Shown here one piece after another: positions 17,475 through 24,584 of a stretch of 64,000 nucleotides of DNA. The DNA comes from Akkermansiaceae bacterium (GTDB taxonomy: Bacteria > Verrucomicrobiota > Verrucomicrobiia > Verrucomicrobiales > Akkermansiaceae), in contig JAPKDJ010000002.1 of NCBI GenBank assembly GCA_026421245.1, forward strand, positions 1 to 64,000, in the 5' to 3' direction. Within the stretch, counting starts at the first letter, position 1; each line of letters opens with the position of its first letter. The position numbers and the translations under genes were made by a program. Below the pieces are notes generated by a model. The model was not told the DNA's origin. It made no database searches and was given only the letters and a program-made list of their open reading frames with translations.

Positions 17475-17506
17475 TAAAAAACACCAGGAGCGAACTCCTA
17501 GTGTTT
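17475..17506 (-). terminator. Intrinsic terminator of the UGA-containing gene
   Basis: Read on the minus strand: AACAC, A, AGGAG, 4-base loop, CTCCT, one mismatch, GTGTT followed by TTTTT. It lies about 25 bases after the stop of the thioredoxin-like gene at 17531. A proper terminator placed here supports the view that the transcript running through the internal TGA is a real unit. Confidence 0.75.
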
Positions 17507-17530
17507 CGAGAATCTGACGATTGAAAAAAA

Positions 17531-17926
17531 CTACTTCTTCGCCTCGAGCTTGGCGACGACAGCGTTGACTTCCTTTTTCCCGTAGGCGTGACCGTCGATC
17601 GTTTGGACGAGTTTTCCCTCCTTGTCGTTGGCGATGATGCCGTGGCCTTTGAGTTTGGCTTTCTTGATTTCCTCGGCGCTTTTTCCGGAGCCGACGAGGA
17701 CGTTCTTGAACACGATTTCTTTTCCTTTTGTCTTTTTAAGATCATTCACGATGACCGCTATTTTTGCACACAGCGGTCATCCGTCGAAATAGTAGTAGGT
17801 GAGCGTGGGCAGCTTGGCTTCGGCGGGCTTCTCGGCGACGGGAGTCTGGGGCTCCACCGCGGAAAGCGTCTTGATCATAAGGATGGGAGCGAGAGCCGCC
17901 GCCATCCAGAATATGGATTTTCTCAT
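17531..17926 (-). CDS. Candidate exported thioredoxin-fold selenoprotein (in-frame UGA, U-x-x-C)
   Basis: From the ATG at 17926 one frame encodes a leader (MRKSIFWMAAALAPILMIKT, cleavage near LSA-V), a Pro/Glu linker and the strand LTYYYFDG. It then meets TGA at 17779-17777 and continues without another stop: PLCAKIAVI, then VNDLKKTKGKEIVFKNVLVG, and a C-terminal beta-beta-alpha unit (HGIIANDKEGKLVQTIDGHA, then KKEVNAVVAKLEAK) to TAA at 17531. Reading TGA as Sec gives 131 residues with the redox pair U50-P-L-C53 exactly where thioredoxin folds have CxxC, at the end of strand 1. The part after TGA has no convincing start of its own (a GTG at 17749 without Shine-Dalgarno), and the part before it lacks the fold's body. 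Two RNA hairpins overlap the site. Alternative: a Cys codon (TGC/TGT) mutated to TGA, or a sequencing error. No selA/B/C/D gene is in the window. Confidence 0.6.
17740..17781 (-). promoter_or_regulatory. SECIS-like stem-loop(s) at the in-frame UGA
   Basis: Two exclusive structures are visible in the minus-strand RNA. (a) A 10-bp perfect inverted repeat, GATGACCGCT (17781-17772, containing the UGA) with AGCGGTCATC (17759-17750), and a 12-base loop. (b) A 6-bp stem GGUCAU/AUGAUC (17756-17740) with a 5-base loop CGUGA, the loop beginning 27 bases after the UGA. From memory, bacterial SECIS elements have an apical loop about 16-37 bases after UGA with a G in its first two positions. Structure (b) meets this and structure (a) does not. 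Either may form. Confidence 0.4.
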
Positions 17927-18127
17927 CGCGGGGAAGGTTAGCATCCGAAAACGGCATGACAATACCGGAAGGGGAAGTTTTTCAGTTTCCAACCTTGGGG
18001 GGGTGGAAGTTGCCATGGATTGCGCGCCCGACTTATTTGCCCCGCAAGTCCTTCATCCCCTCTCCGAGAAAAAACTCCGGCGCCTACAAGAAACCCCGGT
18101 GTTGATTGAATGCAGGATCGGTTAGAC
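17927..18127. other. Region upstream of the UGA-containing gene
   Basis: About 200 bases without a supported gene. A short plus-strand frame ending at 18125 (RRLQETPVLIECRIG) has no recognisable features. The promoter for the minus-strand gene should be here, but no clear -35/-10 pair stands out. Confidence 0.3.
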
Positions 18128-18335
18128 TTATTCGCTGAGAAGGGTCTTGATTCCTTCTCCCATCGCTTCGCCGATGAGGTATTGCGATTCGCCGTTTGGG
18201 GTTGAGTTCCAGTGGAAGCCTTGATCTCGCGGTGAAAGCGAGCGAAGGGTCGGAAACCTCACCGACTTCCACCTCCATCGCACGGGTGAGCGGAATAGGG
18301 GTGGTGAGGTAGTCTTTGAGGGAATCATCGTGCAT
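18128..18335 (-). pseudogene. Junction of two gene fragments: thioesterase N-terminus and esterase-like C-terminus
   Basis: From the ATG at 18335 the frame reads DSLKDYLTTPIPLTRAMEVE, like the opening of a YiiD_C-type thioesterase domain (I-P-L-x-R-A-M). It then loses sense. In a second frame, starting near 18225, the sequence GFHWNSTPNGESQYLIGEAM...TLLSE runs to a stop at 18128 and resembles the C-terminal end of sialate-O-acetylesterase-like (SASA) enzymes. The two pieces abut at a deletion-type junction. The thioesterase part is the clearer match; the esterase assignment is tentative. Confidence 0.4.
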
Positions 18336-18345
18336 GGCGGGATGA

Positions 18346-18450
18346 TGGAAAAAGGACGATGACGAAGTTCCTGCGACTCCCGGCTCGGAAATGACCCGCT
18401 ATCAGTTTAGTGCCACAGGCCTACCTCCAAAGGGATTCTTCCGTATCCGC
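18346..18450 (+). pseudogene. C-terminal remnant of a secreted protein
   Basis: A stop-bounded frame reads DDDEVPATPGSEMTRYQFSA then TGLPPKGFFRIR, the kind of end (short linker, then F/Y-F/Y-R-I/L-R) seen on many large secreted Verrucomicrobiota proteins. The frame then runs on into the antisense of queD without meaning. No start or body is present, so this is a leftover tail. Confidence 0.35.
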
Positions 18451-18509
18451 CAGCAAACGAAACATTGGGAAACAATGTTCAAGCGGGTGGAAACATCCCT
18501 TTTTTATGA

Positions 18510-18875
18510 TCAAAACTCGCCACGGAAGGAGCACCTAGCGGTGGGGGTCTCGAAGATCACAATCTCGCAGAGCCCGGGGAGATCTTTTTCGAGCTTCCGC
18601 CAGAACCAGCCAGCCATGATTTCAATGGTAGGACTTTCAAGGCCCTCGATGCCGTTGAGATAACTGTGATCCATCATTTCGAGGAGCGGTTTCATGGCCT
18701 CGGAGATGCACTTGTGATCGTAAACCCAGCCGATCTCAGGATTGACCTCACCTTCGATGTGAATTTCCACCTTAAAACTGTGGCCGTGCATTTGACGGCA
18801 TTTATGGTCGTCGGGCAGGCTTGGAAGGGTATGGGCCGCTTCGAAGCGGAAGTCTTTAATCACTCGGGCACGCAT
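18510..18875 (-). CDS. queD: 6-carboxytetrahydropterin synthase
   Basis: Converts 7,8-dihydroneopterin triphosphate to 6-carboxy-tetrahydropterin, the second step of queuosine/7-deazapurine synthesis. The 121 residues match QueD closely: FRFEAAHTLPSLPDDHKCRQMHGHSF supplies the catalytic Cys and two zinc His, with the first zinc His in FEAAH. GWVYDHKCISEAMKPLLEMM is followed by the catalytic DHSYLN and ESPTIE segments. The C-terminus ends RCSFRGEF. It sits alone and divergent from trpA; no other queuosine genes are in the window. Confidence 0.92.
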   Translation of the reverse strand: MRARVIKDFRFEAAHTLPSLPDDHKCRQMHGHSFKVEIHIEGEVNPEIGWVYDHKCISEAMKPLLEMMDHSYLNGIEGLESPTIEIMAGWFWRKLEKDLPGLCEIVIFETPTARCSFRGEF

Positions 18876-18953
18876 GGGATCGATGGGAGATCTGTTCTGG
18901 GGAGAGGATAGGCTTGTCTCCTCCCCCGTCCATCGTCAAGTTACGCCCAGTTC

Positions 18954-19757
18954 ATGGCAAACCGCATCGACACCACTTTCGCCCGCCTCCGCGAGCAAAA
19001 CCGTAAGGCCTTCGTCGCTTATGTCGCCGGAGGAGATCCCGACTTTGACCGTTCGCTGGAAATCCTACACACCCTGGCCGATGCTGGATCCGATATCATC
19101 GAACTGGGCATCCCCTTCTCGGACCCGATGGCCGATGGCATCGTGAACCAACTTGCCGCCGATCGGGCGCTCAAGGCGGGCATGAACGCACACCGCATCA
19201 TCGATCTCATCAAGGCCTTTCGTGAGACCCATGAAACCCCGCTGGTGCTCTTCACCTATCTCAATCCGGTATACGCCTATGGATTCGAAGCGTTCCACAA
19301 CGATGCCGCCACCGCCGGAGCGGATGGCATTCTCCTCCTCGACCTTCCACCCTCCGAGGCACTGGTCAACGAGGACTTTGCCCACGGGGAAGCCTTACAT
19401 CACATTCACCTCATTGCTCCAACGACGCCCGAGGGCCGACGCAAGACGCTCGCGCAGTCCTCGCAAGGCTTCATTTACGCCCTCTCCCGCACCGGCGTGA
19501 CGGGCGGACATTCTGCTCCCTCGGAGAGCATTGGTGCCCAGGTTACCGAAATCCGAAAATTCACTGACACCCCGATCTGCGTCGGTTTTGGAATCACCAC
19601 GCCCGAGCAAGCAGCGGAGGTTGCAGCGCACGGGGATGGCGTTATTGTTGGGTCAGCCATCGTCCGCACGGTACAGGAAAATGCCGACGCGCCCGATGTC
19701 GCGCAAAAACTCAAAGACTTTGTCATTCCGCTCATCGAAGCCACCCACTCAGTTTAA
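18954..19757 (+). CDS. trpA: Tryptophan synthase alpha subunit
   Basis: Cleaves indole-3-glycerol phosphate to indole and glyceraldehyde-3-phosphate, the indole being passed to TrpB. A TIM barrel of 267 residues: FVAYVAGGDPDFD, the catalytic Glu in IIELGIPFSDPMADG (about residue 47), catalytic Asp in DGILLLDLPPSEA, and the phosphate loops TGVTGGHSAPS and GDGVIVGSAIV. The rest of the trp genes are not here. dapF follows after 13 bases. No trp leader peptide or attenuator is seen upstream. Confidence 0.95.
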   Translation: MANRIDTTFARLREQNRKAFVAYVAGGDPDFDRSLEILHTLADAGSDIIELGIPFSDPMADGIVNQLAADRALKAGMNAHRIIDLIKAFRETHETPLVLFTYLNPVYAYGFEAFHNDAATAGADGILLLDLPPSEALVNEDFAHGEALHHIHLIAPTTPEGRRKTLAQSSQGFIYALSRTGVTGGHSAPSESIGAQVTEIRKFTDTPICVGFGITTPEQAAEVAAHGDGVIVGSAIVRTVQENADAPDVAQKLKDFVIPLIEATHSV

Positions 19758-19770
19758 AGTCTCAAAGAAA

Positions 19771-20574
19771 ATGACGCTGAACTTTACCAAAATGAACGGA
19801 GCCGGAAACGACTTCGTGGTGATCGACAACCGTGCGCTCGACAAGAACCTGTCGAGGGAGCAAATCGCGCGGCTTTGTGATCGTCATCGTGGCGTGGGCG
19901 CGGACGGACTTTTGGCCGTCGAACCCGCCGAGAGCGGCGCGGATGTGAAATTCCGTTACTACAATGCCGACGGCGGTGAGGCTGAAATGTGCGGAAACGG
20001 TGCTCGCTGCTTTGGTCGCTTCACTGCGCGGCTACTCGGGGGGGACATGACCTCGCTGACTTTCGAAACGATTGCCGGGACGCTCAAAGCGAAATTGATC
20101 GGCCACGAAGTGCGCATCGAGATGTCGGATCCCATTGATTTGGAGCTGCATTCGCCCGTCGAATCGGTCGCGCCCGTTCATAATCTCAACACCGGAGTAC
20201 CTCACGCGGTGGTCTTCGTGGGGGACCTCGAGAACTCCGACATCGTCAAAAACGGAGCCGCCATCCGGTATCACAAGCATTATTCGCCCAACGGGACGAA
20301 TGCCAACTTCGTGGGCATTTTGACCCCGAATCACCTCTCCGTGCGGACCTACGAACGCGGCGTTGAAGGCGAAACCTTGGCCTGTGGGACCGGCATCACA
20401 GCCTGTGCCCTCATTCACCACCTCCTGACCGGCGTGTCCTCCCCCATCAAAATCGATGTGAGGGGCGGCGAGACGCTCTCGATCGGCTTCGAACCCGGCC
20501 CGAATCAGACCTTTACCAGAGTCACCCTCAGCGGACCCGCGGACTTCGTTTTCGACGGAGAAATCGAGGTCTAA
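19771..20574 (+). CDS. dapF: Diaminopimelate epimerase
   Basis: Interconverts LL- and meso-diaminopimelate for peptidoglycan and lysine synthesis. The two catalytic cysteines are present: MCGNGARCFGRF (about residue 75) and ETLACGTGITACAL (about residue 208). N-terminal KMNGAGNDFVVIDN is the family signature. The start is the ATG at 19771, 13 bases after trpA, giving 267 residues; the frame is open further upstream inside trpA but that part is out of frame with trpA and meaningless. It probably shares a transcript with trpA. Confidence 0.94.
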   Translation: MTLNFTKMNGAGNDFVVIDNRALDKNLSREQIARLCDRHRGVGADGLLAVEPAESGADVKFRYYNADGGEAEMCGNGARCFGRFTARLLGGDMTSLTFETIAGTLKAKLIGHEVRIEMSDPIDLELHSPVESVAPVHNLNTGVPHAVVFVGDLENSDIVKNGAAIRYHKHYSPNGTNANFVGILTPNHLSVRTYERGVEGETLACGTGITACALIHHLLTGVSSPIKIDVRGGETLSIGFEPGPNQTFTRVTLSGPADFVFDGEIEV

Positions 20575-20626
20575 CAAATGCGGCTTTCCTCAGCGGAAGC
20601 GGTATGTTTCTCTCACTCAAGCATTC

Positions 20627-20905
20627 ATGGAACTCGATTTCACAGATACCCCGTTCGACACCAAGGCGATCAAGCCTCACGAGATTGAGGAAATCTTCGA
20701 GGACCCCTTCTCGATTCGGCTTCTGCCCGATAATGAGCGAGCTGATGGTGAAGCTCGTTTTTATCTCGTGGGCAAGACGATCGGGAGCCGGGGGATTTTC
20801 CTCGCCTTCTGGTCAAACGGCAAGAAGGCCCGCGTGGTCTCCGCCCGTGACCTCGTGGCTGAAGAGGAAGCCTACTACGAGCGCAAGCTTGCTGAATTGA
20901 AATAA
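20627..20905 (+). CDS. brnT: BrnT-family ribonuclease toxin
   Basis: Toxin of a type II toxin-antitoxin pair; BrnT has a RelE-like fold and cuts RNA. The 92 residues match the family: IEEIFEDPFSIRLLPDN, then GEARFYLVGKTIGSRGIFLAFW, then KKARVVSARDLVAEEEAYYE. It precedes the antitoxin gene, the usual BrnTA order, with 17 bases between. BrnTA loci are normally repressed by the antitoxin at their own promoter, and I see no obvious operator. Confidence 0.85.
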   Translation: MELDFTDTPFDTKAIKPHEIEEIFEDPFSIRLLPDNERADGEARFYLVGKTIGSRGIFLAFWSNGKKARVVSARDLVAEEEAYYERKLAELK

Positions 20906-20922
20906 TCCCTGCCCCCGACGAC

Positions 20923-21210
20923 ATGAACATCATCTCAGACTGGAACGAGGTTCCCGATTTCGAAAGTGACGAAGAAGAACACGAGTTCTGGGCCAAGCAC
21001 GCGCTCAATCCACGTCTCATCAATGCTTCAGTACACGCACCTGATTCCAAGGAATCAACCACGATCACGCTGCGTTTCGATCCGAGAATGCTCTCGCGTA
21101 TCAAACGCATCGCCCGCTCTCGCTTCCTTAACTATCAATCAATGATGAAGCAATGGCTTGCTGAACGGATGGAGGAGGAGATGCGGAGAAATGGGGATCA
21201 AGATTCTTAG
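20923..21210 (+). CDS. brnA: BrnA/CopG-type antitoxin
   Basis: Antitoxin partner of the BrnT-like toxin immediately upstream. The N-terminal half (DWNEVPDFESDEEEHEFWAK) is acidic and would neutralise the toxin. The C-terminal half (STTITLRFDPRMLSRIKRIA, then NYQSMMKQWLAERMEEE) has a ribbon-helix-helix pattern for DNA binding. Length is 95. The CopG-like form of this antitoxin is common next to BrnT. The assignment depends in part on position. Confidence 0.75.
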   Translation: MNIISDWNEVPDFESDEEEHEFWAKHALNPRLINASVHAPDSKESTTITLRFDPRMLSRIKRIARSRFLNYQSMMKQWLAERMEEEMRRNGDQDS

Positions 21211-21212
21211 AG

Positions 21213-21614
21213 ATGGCTTTCCCAACCCTCCGCCAAAGCCCTCGTTTTTGGGTGGGATGTTTTATTCTCTGGTTCGTTGTTTTGAATCTCCTCTCCCACG
21301 GGAATAGATTTCACCCTCCAGGCAGCTTCTTTTCTCTCGAGGTCCCGCATATCGACAAAATCGTGCACTTTGGCTACTTCTTCGGAGGCGGAGGCTTGCT
21401 CGCGGCAGCTCTCTACTTTGCCAAAAAGCCTAGCTGGGGGCGATTGACTCTGATCGTCACCCTCATCCTCTCTCTCATGGGAATTTTGGACGAGTATCAT
21501 CAGTCCTTCTTTGCGAATCGGACAGGCAACGATCCGGGCGATTGGCTGGCCGATACGCTGGGCGCGCTTTGCGGAGCCCTCGTCTTTCGAAAACTGCATC
21601 GGAGACTCCTGTAG
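21213..21614 (+). CDS. VanZ-like membrane protein
   Basis: A 133-residue membrane protein with four hydrophobic segments (about residues 12-28, 52-68, 75-92 and 110-125). Two motifs fit VanZ-like proteins: IDKIVHFGYFF on a membrane segment and LDEYHQSFFANRTGNDPGDWLADTLGALCG near the end. VanZ homologues are widespread; in enterococci one gives low-level teicoplanin resistance. Here no resistance genes are nearby. It starts 2 bases after the brnA stop. Confidence 0.75.
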   Translation: MAFPTLRQSPRFWVGCFILWFVVLNLLSHGNRFHPPGSFFSLEVPHIDKIVHFGYFFGGGGLLAAALYFAKKPSWGRLTLIVTLILSLMGILDEYHQSFFANRTGNDPGDWLADTLGALCGALVFRKLHRRLL

Positions 21615-21751
21615 AGTAATCATTCTGCTTGCCGCCCGTATGCCGGACACAGGCAAGAAGCATCCGCTTCATCCCAACAAAGAGTTTGTCAGATCGGAAT
21701 CATTTCTACTTGCGGTTCAGTGATTCAGCCCGATTGATGTGGTGCCAATTT

Positions 21752-22366
21752 ATGACTTCCTTTCTTTTTCATCCAATCACCACTTTTTTAGGGGGCGCGA
21801 TCTTGGCAATCATCGCGATTGGATTCATTTTGAATGCCCAATCCGGATCGAACCAAACCGCCCGGATGGTGGCCGACTATCGGGAAGCGATGACAAAAGC
21901 TGGTGTGGCCGGTCCGGAACCAGGAACCCGCGAAGAAGCCGAAGCGATCATGCGGTTCTCCGAGTTTCTCAAAAATGTTGGCGATAGGAGCTACATTGAG
22001 GGAAACACCTCTCAAGCCTACGCTGAAAATGCCTACCTCGACGACACCCTCGTGACTCATTACGGACCGGAAGAGATTAAGAATTACTTTATGGCAACCG
22101 CTGAGACAATGACGAGCTTCGACCTCAAGATTCTCGACACCGCCAGGTCCGGTCCCGATCACTACATTCGATGGGAAATGATCTTTGCGGCCCCCAAACT
22201 GAGCGGAGGTGAGCCCATCCACTCGGTCGGCGTCAGCCAGGTCCGTTTCGATGCTGACGGCAAAGTCGCTTTCCATCAGGACTTTTGGGATTCCGGGAAG
22301 CACATCTACGGACAAATCCCCGTGGTAGGGGGATTAATTGGTCTCATTCGCAATCGATTAAAATAA
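21752..22366 (+). CDS. NTF2/SnoaL-like protein with an N-terminal membrane anchor
   Basis: A 204-residue protein. A hydrophobic anchor (about residues 9-27, FLGGAILAIIAIGFIL) precedes a domain with the SnoaL/NTF2-like pattern: an acidic helix, then YGPEEIKNYFMATAETMTSFDLKILD and a run of strands ending GKVAFHQDFWD. This fold often serves as a small-molecule isomerase or binding domain. It begins the lipid-modification operon, 8 bases before the desaturase; related proteins occur in comparable clusters elsewhere (recall). The start at 21752 places the anchor at the N-terminus. Exact role unknown. Confidence 0.68.
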   Translation: MTSFLFHPITTFLGGAILAIIAIGFILNAQSGSNQTARMVADYREAMTKAGVAGPEPGTREEAEAIMRFSEFLKNVGDRSYIEGNTSQAYAENAYLDDTLVTHYGPEEIKNYFMATAETMTSFDLKILDTARSGPDHYIRWEMIFAAPKLSGGEPIHSVGVSQVRFDADGKVAFHQDFWDSGKHIYGQIPVVGGLIGLIRNRLK

Positions 22367-22374
22367 TTTTTTCC

Positions 22375-23343
22375 ATGCCCGAGACTAGCCACCATAAAAA
22401 AGGCCGCATTTCGACCCTCGGTCGAGTGGTCGGGCAGTGGCTAGATTCAGACTTCCGGCGGGAGGAGGCGCCCGATCCTCGTAAACTTCCCGACAAAGTG
22501 AACTGGGAGCGCACCCTGCCCTTTCTCTTTCTCCAACTCGGCTGTCTCGCGGTGTTCTGGGTGGGAATCAATTGGACCGTTGTCATTGCCGCAATCTTCC
22601 TCTATCTCGTCCGAATGTTTGCCATCACCGGCTTCTACCACCGCTATTTTTCGCACCGGACCTTCAAGACCTCCCGCTTGGGACAGCTTCTTTTTGCCAT
22701 AGTTGGTAACAGTTCGATGCAACGTGGCCCGCTTTGGTGGGCCGCCACCCATCGTCACCACCACCAGTATTCAGATGAAGAGGCCGACATTCACTCACCA
22801 GTCCAGCACGGCTTTGCCTGGTCACACATCGGGTGGCTGACCTCAATGAAGAATTTTCCAACAGACTATGATCGTATTCCCGATCTCAAAAAGTATCCCG
22901 AATTGGTTTTCCTGAACCGTTATGACCAGATCGTTCCCCTCGCCTACGGAACTCTCATGCTTGGGATCGGGGCCTCACTGGAGCACTTCGCGCCGGCTCT
23001 GGGAGTCACAATGTGGCAATTCTTCGTGTGGACCTTTTTTGTAAGTACGACAGTTCTCTTACACGGAACCTTATTCATCAACTCCCTCGCCCATGTGTGG
23101 GGAAAGCAGACCTATCCCACCAAGGACGACAGCCGGAATTCCTTCCTCCTTGCCGTCATCACCCTCGGAGAAGGCTGGCACAATAATCACCACCGCTACC
23201 CACACTCGGCCCGTCAGGGATTTCAGATGTGGGAGATCGACCCCACCTACTATGGTCTCAAACTGCTTTCGTGGCTGGGCATAATCTGGGATCTCAAACC
23301 GGTGCCTCAACGGATCAAAGAGGAAGGTCAAAAAGCCCCATGA
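22375..23343 (+). CDS. Membrane acyl-CoA/acyl-lipid desaturase (delta-9 type)
   Basis: Di-iron membrane desaturase that would place a cis double bond in a fatty acyl chain. The three His boxes are clear: HRYFSH (about residue 86), HRHHH (about 123) and HNNHH (about 264), with four or more hydrophobic segments between. The 322 residues fit the family. A double bond is the required substrate for a cyclopropane or methyl-branch enzyme, which agrees with the two CFA-like genes downstream. The start is the ATG at 22375, and the stop overlaps the next gene as ATGA. Confidence 0.88.
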   Translation: MPETSHHKKGRISTLGRVVGQWLDSDFRREEAPDPRKLPDKVNWERTLPFLFLQLGCLAVFWVGINWTVVIAAIFLYLVRMFAITGFYHRYFSHRTFKTSRLGQLLFAIVGNSSMQRGPLWWAATHRHHHQYSDEEADIHSPVQHGFAWSHIGWLTSMKNFPTDYDRIPDLKKYPELVFLNRYDQIVPLAYGTLMLGIGASLEHFAPALGVTMWQFFVWTFFVSTTVLLHGTLFINSLAHVWGKQTYPTKDDSRNSFLLAVITLGEGWHNNHHRYPHSARQGFQMWEIDPTYYGLKLLSWLGIIWDLKPVPQRIKEEGQKAP

Positions 23344-24584
23344 GTGAAACGCGAAAAAAGATCGCGATCGTAGGTTCCGGGATTTCAGGAATGGCTTGCG
23401 CCCATTTCCTGCATCCTCATCACGACCTTACTCTTTTTGAAAAGGACTCCCACATTGGCGGGCATTCCAACACTGTGATGGCCGGCAAGGACCCTCTCGA
23501 CACCGGCTTCATGGTCTATAACGAGGCGACCTACCCTCTCTTGACTCGTCTCTTCAAAGATCTCGACGTCGCGACCAAGCCAACCTCGATGTCCTTCAGC
23601 GTGCAGCACACTCATGATGGTCTGGAATTCAACGGGGGGAGCCTGAACCTCCTCTTCGGCCAGCGCAAAAATCTCTTTCGACCGCGGTTCTGGAAGATGC
23701 TTCTTCAGATCAATCGCTTTAACAAGGAGACCGTAGCCGAGCTTCAAAAGGGCGAGGAAACCAAGCTCACACTGGCAGAATATGTCGATCAACGCGGCTA
23801 CGGGCAGGACTTCCTCCGCTGGTATCTCGCGCCCATGGCGGCGGCAGTGTGGTCTAGTCCTCCCGAAAAAATTGAGCAATTCCCCGCCATCACGTTAATG
23901 CGTTTTTGGCACAATCACGGCTTCCTCGGACTCGACACCCAGCATCCGTGGCGCACTGTTGTGGGAGGCTCAAAGGAGTATGTTAAGAAACTCACCGCCC
24001 CCTTCGCAGATCGCATCCGAAAGGGTGATCCCGTCGTTTCTATCAGTCCCGATAATGAAGTCACACTGACCTCAGGCACCAAGCAATCCTTCGACCGAAT
24101 TGTCAGCGCTGCCCATGGTGATCAAGCACTTGCACTCCTTGCCGAACCGACCGCTCTGGAACAGGACTTCCTTTCAGCCTTTCCCTATCAACCCAACAAG
24201 GCGGTCCTCCATACCGACGAACAATTCATGCCCAAAAATCGACGGTGTTGGGCCTCGTGGAACTACCGCGTTGATCACGAGAAGCACTCCACGATCTACT
24301 GGATGAACAGCCTCCAAGGGGCAACTGCCAACAAGAACTTTTTCGTCTCCATCAATCCCTCCGCTCCCATCCCCAAGAAGCACGTCATCAAGGAACTCGA
24401 CTACGAGCATCCGCTTTTCGATCTCCAAAGCATTGCTGCGCAAAAGCGGATTCCCGATCTCCATGAGGCTGGAACCGGACGCTATTACTGCGGAGCCTGG
24501 CAACGCTACGGATTCCATGAGGATGGCCTCTGGTCGGCAGTACGCCTCTGCGAACACTTGCTTGGAAGGAGCCCCTGGTCATGA
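23340..24584 (+). CDS. FAD-dependent amine-oxidase-like protein (COG2907 type)
   Basis: Flavoprotein with an N-terminal dinucleotide-binding motif (IAIVGSGISGMACAHFL, then the acidic strand end LTLFEKDSHIGGHSNTV). A C-terminal region near TGRYYCGAWQRYGFHEDG probably closes the FAD site. At 414 residues it matches the predicted NAD/FAD-binding proteins that accompany DUF1365 and CFA-synthase-like genes in many bacteria. In plants the same oxidase-like domain is fused to cyclopropane synthases (recall). Its substrate is probably a lipid chain. ATGA overlaps on both sides tie it to the desaturase and DUF1365 genes. Confidence 0.82.
   Translation: MSETRKKIAIVGSGISGMACAHFLHPHHDLTLFEKDSHIGGHSNTVMAGKDPLDTGFMVYNEATYPLLTRLFKDLDVATKPTSMSFSVQHTHDGLEFNGGSLNLLFGQRKNLFRPRFWKMLLQINRFNKETVAELQKGEETKLTLAEYVDQRGYGQDFLRWYLAPMAAAVWSSPPEKIEQFPAITLMRFWHNHGFLGLDTQHPWRTVVGGSKEYVKKLTAPFADRIRKGDPVVSISPDNEVTLTSGTKQSFDRIVSAAHGDQALALLAEPTALEQDFLSAFPYQPNKAVLHTDEQFMPKNRRCWASWNYRVDHEKHSTIYWMNSLQGATANKNFFVSINPSAPIPKKHVIKELDYEHPLFDLQSIAAQKRIPDLHEAGTGRYYCGAWQRYGFHEDGLWSAVRLCEHLLGRSPWS

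Noticed and set aside
17777-17779. Idea that TGA is reassigned throughout (genetic code 4 or 25)
   Set aside because: Many clear genes end with TGA at the expected place, including DUF58 (10066), the desaturase (23343), the CFA-like gene (26600) and DUF1295 (27882), so TGA is a normal stop here.
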